The notes beneath the pieces are model-generated. The model did not search any database and was not told the DNA's origin. It saw only the letters and a list, made by a program, of their open reading frames with translations. Below are positions 7,818-15,453 of a stretch of DNA of 35,283 bases, piece after piece. The translations under genes were made by a program, and so were the position numbers. Source of the stretch: Caldilineae bacterium (GTDB taxonomy: Bacteria > Chloroflexota > Anaerolineae > DUEN01); assembly GCA_011176545.1 (NCBI GenBank), contig DUEN01000005.1, positions 18,568 through 53,850 of the forward strand, read 5' to 3'. The first letter of the stretch is position 1. Each line of letters opens with the position of its first letter.

Positions 7818-8825
7818 ATGCGGATATCTGAGTTGGGGGAGTTCCCCCTCATCGATCGGGTGGAGCAGATCGTCGCCGTGGACCGGGCCGATGTGGTAGT
7901 GGGCATCGGCGACGACGTGGCCGTGTTGGCAGATCGAGATGACGAGCTCCTCCTGGCCACGGTGGATAGTCAGGTGGAGAACGTGCACTTCCTGCGCGAG
8001 CGGATCACAGCGCGACAGTTGGGACGTCGTGCGTTGGCCATCAACCTGAGCGATATCGCCGCGATGGGCGGGTATGCGCAATATGCGCTCGTCTCCCTGG
8101 CCCTGCCGGCCGACACGGAGACGGCATGGGTGGAGGATCTATATCGGGGGCTGCGGGAGGAGGCCGACCGCTATGGCGTGATCGTGGTCGGGGGGAATAT
8201 GGCCCGTTCGCCCACGGGGATCTTTATCGATGTATGCGTGCTGGGCCGCGTGCGTCGAGAGCATCTGCTGCTGCGATCCGGGGCTCGTCCTGGGGATGTG
8301 GTCCTGGTCACCGGGCAGCTGGGCGATGCCGCCGCCGGGCTGCAGATCGTCCTTCGTCCGGACCTATCCGTCGCGCCGGATGATCGAGCGTTTCTGTTGG
8401 AACGTCATCTTACGCCGACGCCGCGCCTGCCCGAGGCGGCCGTGATCGCCCAGTCGCGGCTGGCGACGGCCATGATCGACATCAGCGATGGCCTCAGCAG
8501 CGACGTCGGCCACATCTGCGAACGAAGCCGGGCGGGCGTGCGGATATGGGCTGATCGCCTGCCCATATCCCAAGCTACCTGTCACATGGCTCAGGTGATC
8601 GGTCAGAGCCCGTGGCAGTTGGCATTGCAGGGAGGCGAAGATTACGAGCTGTGCTTCACCGCGCCGCGGGAGGCCGCGGCACAGCTCGCCTCCCTGGTCC
8701 GCGAGGAAACCGGCACGCCGGTGACTATCGTAGGGGAGATCCTGGCGGCGGATGACGGTCGCTGGCTGGTCCTGGAAGACGGGCGAGAGGTCCCCCTGGA
8801 GGCTGGGGGGTGGGAGCATTTCTGA
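7818..8825 (+). CDS. thiL: Thiamine-monophosphate kinase
   Basis: ThiL phosphorylates thiamine phosphate to the cofactor TPP, the ligand of the upstream riboswitch. The 335-residue protein has the AIR-synthase/PurM-like fold motifs: ELGEFPLIDRV at the N-terminus, VVGIGDDVAVL (Mg-ATP site), TVDSQVENVHF, INLSDIAAMGG, VVGGNMARS, MIDISDGLSSDVGHI and GGEDYELCF. The start at 7818 has AGGAGG at 7807-7812; an upstream in-frame TTG-like start would lie inside the MITE-like element. It follows thiM after that element and is the last thiamine gene before the inserted toxin-antitoxin-like pair. Confidence 0.96.
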   Translation: MRISELGEFPLIDRVEQIVAVDRADVVVGIGDDVAVLADRDDELLLATVDSQVENVHFLRERITARQLGRRALAINLSDIAAMGGYAQYALVSLALPADTETAWVEDLYRGLREEADRYGVIVVGGNMARSPTGIFIDVCVLGRVRREHLLLRSGARPGDVVLVTGQLGDAAAGLQIVLRPDLSVAPDDRAFLLERHLTPTPRLPEAAVIAQSRLATAMIDISDGLSSDVGHICERSRAGVRIWADRLPISQATCHMAQVIGQSPWQLALQGGEDYELCFTAPREAAAQLASLVREETGTPVTIVGEILAADDGRWLVLEDGREVPLEAGGWEHF

Positions 8826-8859
8826 AGCGCCCCATGACACTTTGGACTCTCGATTGCCT

Positions 8860-8888
8860 TTGCTTCCCTCGCTCGAGGATTGTATAAT
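8860..8888 (+). promoter_or_regulatory. Possible promoter after thiL
   Basis: TTGCTT (8860-8865) and a perfect TATAAT (8883-8888) are 17 bases apart, about 35 bases after the thiL stop. Transcription would read through the composite repeat into the small gene pair and possibly thiD. The -35 box is weak. Confidence 0.4.
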
Positions 8889-8894
8889 CTGATC

Positions 8895-8992
8895 GCTCAT
8901 ATTAGCAACACCCCTTCATGCGTAGGGACGAGGCTTGTCTCGCCTCTACCAGAACGGGCAAACTGTAGGGGCATACAGCCGTGTGCCTCTAT
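8895..8992 (-). mobile_element. Composite palindromic repeat, copy A
   Basis: Read on the minus strand this matches the copies at 28190-28283 and 30812-30911: a GTAGGGGC-type palindrome (8965-8992), a linker (plus-strand CAGAACGGGCAAAC), a second palindrome with GACGAGGC/GTCTCGCC arms (8922-8949) and the end sequence GCTCATATT (8895-8903). Both palindromes are 28 nt. It lies in the thiL-antitoxin gap. The rest of the 8826-9072 gap holds a probable promoter and the palindrome AAAGGGCCTTT near 8993. Confidence 0.6.
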
Positions 8993-9072
8993 AAAGGGCC
9001 TTTTTGTTGAATAGGCTGGTTCAATTCTAGAGCGTGGCAAGGGGAAGTGTGGCCTGATTATGGAGGAACGAA

Positions 9073-9363
9073 ATGGCAGAGATTACGTTGATCTCCGCGC
9101 GGCAACGGCCATTGAGACCACTGGTTGAGGCGGCGTTGGAGAACGAATTACGTCTGTTGGAAGCAGCTATTCGGCGGACAGAACAACGGCTTCGTGAGTT
9201 TGAGGCTAAATATCACCTCTCCACTGAAGAGTTCATTTGTCGGTTCGAGAACGACGAACTCGAAGAAACACTGGAACTCGCGGAGTGGGTTGGCGAGTAC
9301 CGGTTGTTGGAGCGTTTGCACGAAAAAGCAGACATATTACGGGAGATCGAGTTTGCGAATTGA
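9073..9363 (+). CDS. Small helical protein, candidate antitoxin of a TumE-type pair
   Basis: This 96-residue, mostly charged and apparently alpha-helical protein (LENELRLLEAAIRRTEQRL, then ELEETLELAEWVGEYRLLER) has no enzyme motif or classical DNA-binding motif that I recognise. GGAGG lies 7 bases before the ATG. Its TGA stop overlaps a TTG start of the next gene, so the two are translationally coupled. Small acidic/helical partners commonly sit upstream of TumE/DUF6516 proteins, so an antitoxin role is inferred from position. The pair is AT-richer than the flanking thiamine genes (more AAA, TTT, ATT codons), suggesting separate acquisition. An unrelated hypothetical protein remains possible. 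Confidence 0.7.
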   Translation: MAEITLISARQRPLRPLVEAALENELRLLEAAIRRTEQRLREFEAKYHLSTEEFICRFENDELEETLELAEWVGEYRLLERLHEKADILREIEFAN

Positions 9364-9743
9364 AATTTACTTCACAACGGATTCGCAACCTCATCGAAAC
9401 TTGCCCGATAGTTCGATCGTCGAGTGTTACCTATGACAAACGGAGTTCATATGAAGGTTTCATCCGCGGCGAACTCCACTTCGTGGATGGATCTATCCTT
9501 TACCTGCGTGAATTTGTAGACGTGGAGATGGAAGTAGAACGCTTGATGTATGTCTATCAATATATGAACGCGGCAAATGGGTTCGTTTTTCGGTATGACA
9601 ACACAGGGCATCATAAGAAGCTCAACATCCCCACTTATCCTCATCACAAGCATGAGGGTGACGAGATGAGCGTCGTCGCTTCCTCAGCTCCGACGCTGGC
9701 GGAAGTGCTCGACGAGGTCGCAGGGTTGATCCAGTTACCTTGA
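9360..9743 (+). CDS. TumE-like (DUF6516) toxin-family protein
   Basis: The 127-residue product (TTG start) matches the TumE/DUF6516 pattern: an N-terminal [13 protein letters not shown] helix, [66 protein letters not shown] and a terminal [10 protein letters not shown] helix. The conserved RYDN and PHHKH motifs suggest a metal-dependent or RNA-acting active site, but the biochemistry of this family is thinly known. I chose TTG at 9360 because it overlaps the upstream TGA as TTGA and starts exactly where family similarity begins. A possible ATG at 9237 would overlap the partner gene by more than 120 bases. It is inserted between thiL and thiD. Confidence 0.8.
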   Translation: MKFTSQRIRNLIETCPIVRSSSVTYDKRSSYEGFIRGELHFVDGSILYLREFVDVEMEVERLMYVYQYMNAANGFVFRYDNTGHHKKLNIPTYPHHKHEGDEMSVVASSAPTLAEVLDEVAGLIQLP

Positions 9744-9766
9744 CTTTATTGAGGAAGGCGCAATCT

Positions 9767-10597
9767 ATGAAGAAAGTGCTTACCATCGCAGGATCGGACT
9801 CGGGCGGCGGTGCCGGGATCCAGGCGGATCTGAAGGCCTTCGCCGCCCGGGGGGTTTACGGCATGAGCGCGCTGACGGCCATCACCGCGCAGAACACCGT
9901 CGGCGTACAGGGCGTGTTCGAGTTGCCGGCGGTGTTCGTGGGCCAGCAGATCGACTCGGTGATGAGCGATATCGGCGCCGATGCTTGGAAGACGGGCATG
10001 TTGTCCAATGCCGAGATCATCCGCGTGGTCGCCGAGCGCGCCCGACGCTATAACGTGGAGCGCCTGGTTGTTGACCCGGTGATGGTCGCCAAGGGAGGCG
10101 ATCCACTGCTCCGCCCTGAGGCCCGTGATGCGCTGATCGAGGAGTTGCTCCCGTTGGCCTATGTGGTCACACCCAACCATCATGAGGCCCAAGTGCTGAC
10201 GGGGATGGAGATCCATACCGTGGATGACATGCGTGAGGCGGCCGTCGCCATCCACAAGCTGGGACCCCGCCACGTCGTGATCAAGGGTGGTCACCTCCCA
10301 GAGGAGAGCGACGCGGTAGACATCCTGTACGACGGCCGGACGTTTACGGAGTTCAGCGCGCCGCGCGTGGATACGCCTAATACGCACGGCACGGGTTGTA
10401 CCTTCGCCTCGGCTCTCGCAGCCGAGCTGGCCAAGGGGAACAATGTACGTGAGGCGGTACGTGTCGCCAAGGCGTACCTGACCGTCGCGCTGCGGGCAGC
10501 TGTAGATCTCGGCATCGGGCATGGGCATGGACCGTTGAACCACTTTCTCGGCCGCGCGATCGAAATCTCCAATCTCCAGGCTATTGAAATCCGCTGA
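9767..10597 (+). CDS. thiD: Hydroxymethylpyrimidine/phosphomethylpyrimidine kinase
   Basis: ThiD phosphorylates HMP twice to give HMP pyrophosphate for ThiE. The 276-residue ribokinase-fold protein starts [20 protein letters not shown] and carries [46 protein letters not shown] and the anion hole/catalytic loop [23 protein letters not shown] at 9767 follows GAGGAAGG at good spacing; a TTG at 9740 overlapping the TumE stop is the alternative. The GC-rich codon use returns to the pattern of thiE/thiM/thiL. It completes the pyrimidine branch of the salvage pathway. Confidence 0.95.
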   Translation: MKKVLTIAGSDSGGGAGIQADLKAFAARGVYGMSALTAITAQNTVGVQGVFELPAVFVGQQIDSVMSDIGADAWKTGMLSNAEIIRVVAERARRYNVERLVVDPVMVAKGGDPLLRPEARDALIEELLPLAYVVTPNHHEAQVLTGMEIHTVDDMREAAVAIHKLGPRHVVIKGGHLPEESDAVDILYDGRTFTEFSAPRVDTPNTHGTGCTFASALAAELAKGNNVREAVRVAKAYLTVALRAAVDLGIGHGHGPLNHFLGRAIEISNLQAIEIR

Positions 10598-10697
10598 GGG
10601 TCACTTGTCCTGGACTCTTGCGCCTGCCCCGCCGCGCGCGGGCGTGGCCTCCTCCAGCCTAGTGCAAGAACAGGGAACATCTTTGGGAATAGAGTAA

Positions 10698-10716
10698 CCG
10701 AAGGCAATGCCTTCGG
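10698..10716. terminator. Hairpin between convergent thiD and EamA genes
   Basis: CCGAAGGC (10698-10705) and GCCTTCGG (10709-10716) form a perfect 8-bp stem with a 3-base loop between the two convergent gene ends. T-tracts are short on both sides, so it may be a weak bidirectional terminator. A second GC-rich hairpin (CCCGC/GCGGG core) lies near 10625-10645. Confidence 0.45.
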
Positions 10717-10721
10717 CTAAG

Positions 10722-11594
10722 CTACATCTCATGGGACCGGGGGCTGACGTGCCCGCGCGTGGCCCATAGTCCGCCGCCGATGATCAACGCGCCTCCCAGG
10801 AGATGGGCCCATGTGATCGGCTCCCGCAGGAACAGGTGGCCTAACAGGGCGCCGTAGAGCGGCAGGGTGTTGTAGAATATCATCGCGCCGCTGGCGCCCA
10901 GCCGTCGCACGCCCTCGTTCCAGGAGACGAAACCGATCACTGCCGGGACCGTGCCGATATAGATGATGGTTAGGATCATGTCGGGACGCCAGGCGACCGG
11001 GAGATATCGGATCTCCCAGACGGCGGCGAGCAGGAGGAAGGGGAGGCCGAAGAACGTGGAGAAGGCGGTCGCGGAGAGGGCCGAGCGGCGGCGTGTAGCC
11101 TGGCGCGCCAGGACCGAGTAGGTGGACCACAGAGCGATTGCGCCGAGGATGATGAGGTCGCCGATGTTGCCCTGGACGGATCGCCAGAGAGCGGGATCGC
11201 CGCCGGAGATCACCACCGCCACACCGATGAGGCCAGCGAGGGCACCGGTGATCTGGCGCCTGGACATGGGCTCCCGGATCAGGAAGCCGGCCAGTAACCC
11301 GGTGATGAGAGGCCCCAGGCCGTTGATCAACGTGGCATTCACGGTGGTCGTGAAGCGCAACCCCAGGTAGAGCACCGGCCCGAAGATGGCCACCCCGCTC
11401 AGCCCCATCCCCAGCAGGAGCCAGCGGTCGCGTCCCACCCGGCGCTCCGACGGCGGTCTCCTCCACAGCAGGGCGGCGAAGAGCAGGGAAGCGATGAGGA
11501 AGCGCGCGGCCGCCAGGGTGATGGGACCGATGTCTCCCGCAAGCCAGCGTCCCAGTGTCATATTGGTCGCCCAGGTGAACGTGGCGATGTTCAC
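10722..11594 (-). CDS. EamA/DMT-superfamily transporter
   Basis: About 290 residues with ten hydrophobic spans arranged as two EamA repeats, each ending in the glycine-rich helix typical of the family (ITGALAGLIGVAVVISGG and LLGGALIIGGGLWATRG). Such proteins export or import small metabolites across the inner membrane; the substrate cannot be read from sequence. The GTG at 11594 falls inside the first span (NIATFTWATNMTLGRW). The frame is open further upstream without an ATG, and a CTG at 11624 would give a complete first helix, so the start is uncertain. It follows the histidine kinase by about 100 bases on the same strand and converges on thiD. Confidence 0.85.
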   Translation of the reverse strand: MNIATFTWATNMTLGRWLAGDIGPITLAAARFLIASLLFAALLWRRPPSERRVGRDRWLLLGMGLSGVAIFGPVLYLGLRFTTTVNATLINGLGPLITGLLAGFLIREPMSRRQITGALAGLIGVAVVISGGDPALWRSVQGNIGDLIILGAIALWSTYSVLARQATRRRSALSATAFSTFFGLPFLLLAAVWEIRYLPVAWRPDMILTIIYIGTVPAVIGFVSWNEGVRRLGASGAMIFYNTLPLYGALLGHLFLREPITWAHLLGGALIIGGGLWATRGHVSPRSHEM

Positions 11595-11691
11595 CAGGGC
11601 GATGCCAGCGAGGATGTCTGACAGCTTTGAGCCTTGCTGCGACGTCGTTGGGCGTCTCCTTCTCCTGTGTGGCTGATAAGTGTGACGTACC

Positions 11692-14600
11692 TCACGTCAC
11701 CGGCAGCGCGACGTAAAACGTGCTCCCTTGTCCTTCGCCTTTACTCTCCGCCCAAATACGACCACCATGTCCTTCCACGATCGCTTTGCATAGTGCCAAA
11801 CCGATCCCCATGCCCTCGAAACGTCGTGTCGAACTGCCATCCACCTGGTAAAAGCGTTCAAAGATTCGCTCTAACTCGTCTGGGGGGATACCGATCCCCT
11901 GATCTGCGACGGCGATAATAAGCTCTTCTTCTTCCAGCCGCGCGCTGACTCGGGCACTGCCTCCTTTAGGGCTGAACTTGATAGCATTGTCCAGCAGGTT
12001 ATCCATAACTTGGTCTAGTAAATCAAGATCACCCATAATATCGGGTAGCTCCGACGGCAAGTCCGACTGGAGGGAAATCCCTGCTTCTATTGCACGGCCT
12101 TCCCAGCGCGCCACGACGGCTGTGAGCCATGCCTGCGACGAGATCCGCACCCTCCTGAACGTCCTTGGCTCTAATGTTTGCAGAATGAGCAGACGATCGA
12201 TCATGAATCGCAGCCGCTCGCTATTACGATATATGACGTCCACAGCATTTGCAACTTGCGCTGGGAGCGCGCCCAGATCGCCTCTCTGCAATAGCTCGGC
12301 ATATCCCATGACCAACGTAAGGGGGGTACGTAGTTCGTGGGAGACATTCTGGATCATCTCTTCCTTGGCTCGCAATGCCGCCTGCAGCTCTTCCACAAGC
12401 TGTGCCCGCTCCAAGACTCGGCCGGCCTCGGTTGCCACCTGTTCTACAAGCTCTATCTCTCGCGTTGTGAACGTCCGAGGCGTCGGGCTATCCAATCCTA
12501 GGAAGCCGATCACTTCCCCACGCACTAGGACGGGCACGATAAGGATGGAGGCGACGTTTCGGCGCCGCATAAGCTCGTGCATGGGCGCCAGCACTGGATC
12601 CCTTTGGGCATCGCACACCGCCAGCGGCCGTCTATGTTGGAAGATATAAACCATGAACGGATTGTTTGCCACGGGGATCACGGCTCCGATCGCGCTTGGA
12701 CTCCCTTCAGCCCGATGATCGACGATTACCGTTGCTGCACTCCGTTCCGGATTCAGCAGAGCGAAGCTCGCCTGAGGCAGGCCCAGGAAATCCGCTACCT
12801 CACGTCCCATTCCCTGAAGCGCCCCCTCTAGCGTTTTACTGGTCGCGGCGATGGTGATCACCTTGCTGAGTAAAGCGACCTCCTGTAACCGTCGTCGTGT
12901 CTCCTGCAACAAGCGCAGACGTTGGACGGCGGTTCCCACTTGTTGCCCCACGGCCTCTACGAGCTTGACTTCCTCTGCCGACCATCTGCGAGGCCGAGTA
13001 GCGGCAACGGCCAGCGCGCCCAGATATTCATCCCCGGCCAGCAGAGGGATGGTGATGGAGGCGTGAATCCCATGATGCGTCATAATCGGCCCGACGGATG
13101 CCAATGTCTCTTCAGGCGTCTGCCAGTCCTCCACGACCTGCGGTCCAGATATTGTGATCTGTGTCGCGCGTATCTCCTGTCCCACCGCGGCGGCCAATTC
13201 TGACGGAAATCCGCGCGTGACCCACAGATATGCCTGTCCGCCTGGCCGTTCGACCAGCCAGATGGCTCCCATCTCCGTTTTGAGGGCACGCATGGTGTGA
13301 TCCAATACATGTTGCAGAAAGTCTTTCAGCTCCGTTGCAGCGTTCGCCTCGGCGATGACAGCGTTAAGGGCCTCCAGACGCGTCGCCCAGCGTCGAACCT
13401 CATCCTCCATCTGAACTCGCTCGGTGACGTCCAGTAGCGTGCCGATGATGGCCGGTCGCCTCTGGTACTCTACCCGGCGTCCCAATACCTCGCAATGGAT
13501 GATGCGGCCGTCCTTCCGCAGCCCACGGAAGGTATATCGGATCGCCTCCTGCTCCCCTCGTAGCCGCAGGGCAATGTTCCGCTCGACCAGTAGCCGATCG
13601 TCCGGATGCGTCAGGTCAAGAGGGCCTAATTTATCGATGATCTCCTCTGGCGCGTATCCGAAGATGCGAGCCAACGCCGGGTTCACATACCGCAGTTTAT
13701 CATCCTGGATGATGTACACGCCGGCGAGAGCCTCCTCGGTCACCATGCGGAAGCGTGCCTCGGCCTCCTGCAACTTCTTCTGTGCCTTGGCCAGCGAATC
13801 GAGCATGTCATTGATCGCATTGGCCAGGGCCTTCAGCTCATCCTGTCCGGACATCTCGATTCGCAAGGAAAGATCTCCCGTGGAGCCGATCTCCCGCACG
13901 GCCGTAGCCAGGCGCTCCAGGCGTCGCAGGATCATCTTATCCAGACCCCAGAGGTCTAGGCCGATGAACACAGCCGTGAGGAGGAACAAGGACAGGGTCA
14001 GCTGATAGAGGAGCCTCACACCCTGTTGATACACCGTTCTCGACATCTCTGCCTTCAGCACTGCGGCCGGGGCTCCATAGATGTCGGTGAGCAGCGCGTA
14101 GCCGACAAGGGTTTCACCGTCGAGAGGCTGAACCAGTATCGGGATCTCCTCGGAGAGTGCCTCACGAGCGGAGCGCACATCAGCAGGCGCCTGTGTGGCA
14201 TCATACGGCCACAGGAAGAGAGGCAAACGGGTCAACTGAGCCAGGCGTTCCACCTCGCCTTCATCTAAGTATCGTCCCATGATGAGCGCGCCCCGGACAG
14301 GGCCCTTCTCCTCGCTGGTGAGGATCGGGTGAGAAGCGATGAGCATCAAGCCTTCCGGGAGGGAGAGGATCCCCGCAATGTGACTCTCGGGCTCTGGATG
14401 CCGCACGAGAGGGGCATTGGGAGCAAAATGGGAGCGAAGCTCTTCCGATATAGGCAGCGGCTTGCCCTGGCGCCAGTCGAAGGCTTGGCCGTACACGATC
14501 CGGCCAGACGTATCAATGAAAACCATCAGGTTCAGGCGCAGGCCGATGTACGTCTCATCGACCAAATTCGAATCGATGTACGTTTGGTTGTGGTCCTGGA

Positions 14601-14829
14601 TAAACGCGTAAGTATCATCCCAGCTTGCCCAGTCTACAACAATGGCGTCCAGAGTCTCGATTTCATGGGACAGGAGGTCCAGCGTTCGCTTCAGTTCTCG
14701 CTGGGCGAGATCATTTTCTAACCGGGCAAATCCCGGCAGCACAGCAACCCGCAACGCTACAAACAGCACCGCGATCAAGGACGCCCCGATGAGCAGACGC
14801 AAGAGGAAAGCCTTACGGCGCAGAGACAT
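11692..14829 (-). CDS. Membrane sensor histidine kinase (CHASE4-like, HAMP, PAS, two GAF)
   Basis: This 1045-residue hybrid-input kinase has TM1 at about 10-32, a large extracytoplasmic domain with a WASWDDTYAF motif typical of CHASE4 (about 50-260), TM2 at about 275-298, HAMP, PAS with ITGTLLDVTERV-type ending (about 360-475), two GAF domains (about 500-650 and 665-810), then the catalytic core. The H-box is NVSHELRTPLT with His831, the N-box DNLLDNAIKF near 943-952, G1 ADQGIGIPPDE, the F-box IFERFYQ and G2 GMGIGLALC. It should autophosphorylate on His831 and pass phosphate to a response regulator, but none is adjacent. GGAGGG lies 7 bases before ATG. The signal sensed is unknown. Confidence 0.93.
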   Translation of the reverse strand: MSLRRKAFLLRLLIGASLIAVLFVALRVAVLPGFARLENDLAQRELKRTLDLLSHEIETLDAIVVDWASWDDTYAFIQDHNQTYIDSNLVDETYIGLRLNLMVFIDTSGRIVYGQAFDWRQGKPLPISEELRSHFAPNAPLVRHPEPESHIAGILSLPEGLMLIASHPILTSEEKGPVRGALIMGRYLDEGEVERLAQLTRLPLFLWPYDATQAPADVRSAREALSEEIPILVQPLDGETLVGYALLTDIYGAPAAVLKAEMSRTVYQQGVRLLYQLTLSLFLLTAVFIGLDLWGLDKMILRRLERLATAVREIGSTGDLSLRIEMSGQDELKALANAINDMLDSLAKAQKKLQEAEARFRMVTEEALAGVYIIQDDKLRYVNPALARIFGYAPEEIIDKLGPLDLTHPDDRLLVERNIALRLRGEQEAIRYTFRGLRKDGRIIHCEVLGRRVEYQRRPAIIGTLLDVTERVQMEDEVRRWATRLEALNAVIAEANAATELKDFLQHVLDHTMRALKTEMGAIWLVERPGGQAYLWVTRGFPSELAAAVGQEIRATQITISGPQVVEDWQTPEETLASVGPIMTHHGIHASITIPLLAGDEYLGALAVAATRPRRWSAEEVKLVEAVGQQVGTAVQRLRLLQETRRRLQEVALLSKVITIAATSKTLEGALQGMGREVADFLGLPQASFALLNPERSAATVIVDHRAEGSPSAIGAVIPVANNPFMVYIFQHRRPLAVCDAQRDPVLAPMHELMRRRNVASILIVPVLVRGEVIGFLGLDSPTPRTFTTREIELVEQVATEAGRVLERAQLVEELQAALRAKEEMIQNVSHELRTPLTLVMGYAELLQRGDLGALPAQVANAVDVIYRNSERLRFMIDRLLILQTLEPRTFRRVRISSQAWLTAVVARWEGRAIEAGISLQSDLPSELPDIMGDLDLLDQVMDNLLDNAIKFSPKGGSARVSARLEEEELIIAVADQGIGIPPDELERIFERFYQVDGSSTRRFEGMGIGLALCKAIVEGHGGRIWAESKGEGQGSTFYVALPVT

Positions 14830-14882
14830 ACTGGATCCCTCCAGCCCATTTGAATCGAGTACTTAATAGCAATTGTAATGGC

Positions 14883-14894
14883 CCAACATGTTGG
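14883..14894. promoter_or_regulatory. Perfect 12-bp palindrome upstream of the kinase gene
   Basis: CCAACATGTTGG is a perfect palindrome 54-65 bases upstream of the kinase ATG, a location and shape expected for a dimeric repressor site. No regulator can be named. Confidence 0.3.
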
Positions 14895-15126
14895 AGCAAA
14901 TAGGAACTAGGTCTGACTGGGGTTCAGACTCGGCCAGGCCCTCTAGACGAAATCGCTTGCAGATGTCGCATTGACGGCATTTCTTTACGTTTCCGTCTCC
15001 AGCTAGTTCTGCACTCAATCGTGCTCGTTGGCAGAGGCACCATATTATGCGGTGAGAGCATACTGGCCACAGGATTTTCAGCTTGCCTCCAGTCTATTTC
15101 CGGAACTGTTACGCGTGCCCATGGGT

Positions 15127-15155
15127 TTGCGACAGCCGGTATCTGATGGCATAAT
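15127..15155 (+). promoter_or_regulatory. Possible promoter of the ABC importer operon
   Basis: TTGCGA (15127-15132) and CATAAT (15150-15155) are 17 bases apart on the plus strand, about 300 bases before the lipoprotein gene. Each box departs from consensus, so this is tentative and would imply a long leader. Confidence 0.3.
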
Positions 15156-15453
15156 GTCCATAAACGATGGTAAGTAGGATCGCGCCATCGTGGCGGAATC
15201 AGGGGGTAGCCTGGCGAGATCCGATGCCTGCGGGCTGTGGAAGCTCGATGGTGAGCCCCAAGGGAGCAATGTAGACCCCGCGCCCGTTTCCCCTCGCTTG
15301 TGAGTGAGATATCTTGTATTTGCCCTTCAGGATGGCCTCTTCCGTGAGTTGTAAAGTGTGGTTCCCATAAGTCCTTGATGTTCGGTCGTCATGGGCGATC
15401 GCTGATCGCATCTTTGTCCCCGTTCTCTACCAGACTCATGAGGAGGAGAGATC

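Larger units (their letters stand above)
14830..15453. other. 624-bp non-coding gap between divergent kinase and importer genes
   Basis: I see no convincing gene. Short open frames on the minus strand (for example 15199-15411) lack a ribosome-binding site and any recognised motif. Visible signals are a perfect 12-bp palindrome CCAACATGTTGG at 14883-14894, the inverted repeat GTCTGA (14911-14916)/TCAGAC (14924-14929), and a possible promoter at 15127-15155. The region is lower in GC than the flanks and may hold a decayed gene. Confidence 0.5.

Noticed and set aside
9237-9359. N-terminal extension of the TumE-like gene from an ATG at 9237
   Set aside because: It overlaps the partner gene in another frame, is arginine-rich and lacks family similarity; TTG at 9360 fits better.
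14918-14935. tRNA-like T-loop (GGTTCAGACTC)
   Set aside because: No acceptor stem, D-arm or anticodon arm can be folded around it.
15199-15411. Minus-strand 70-codon frame in the long gap
   Set aside because: There is no binding site, and no motif beyond a chance hydrophobic stretch; not enough to call a gene.
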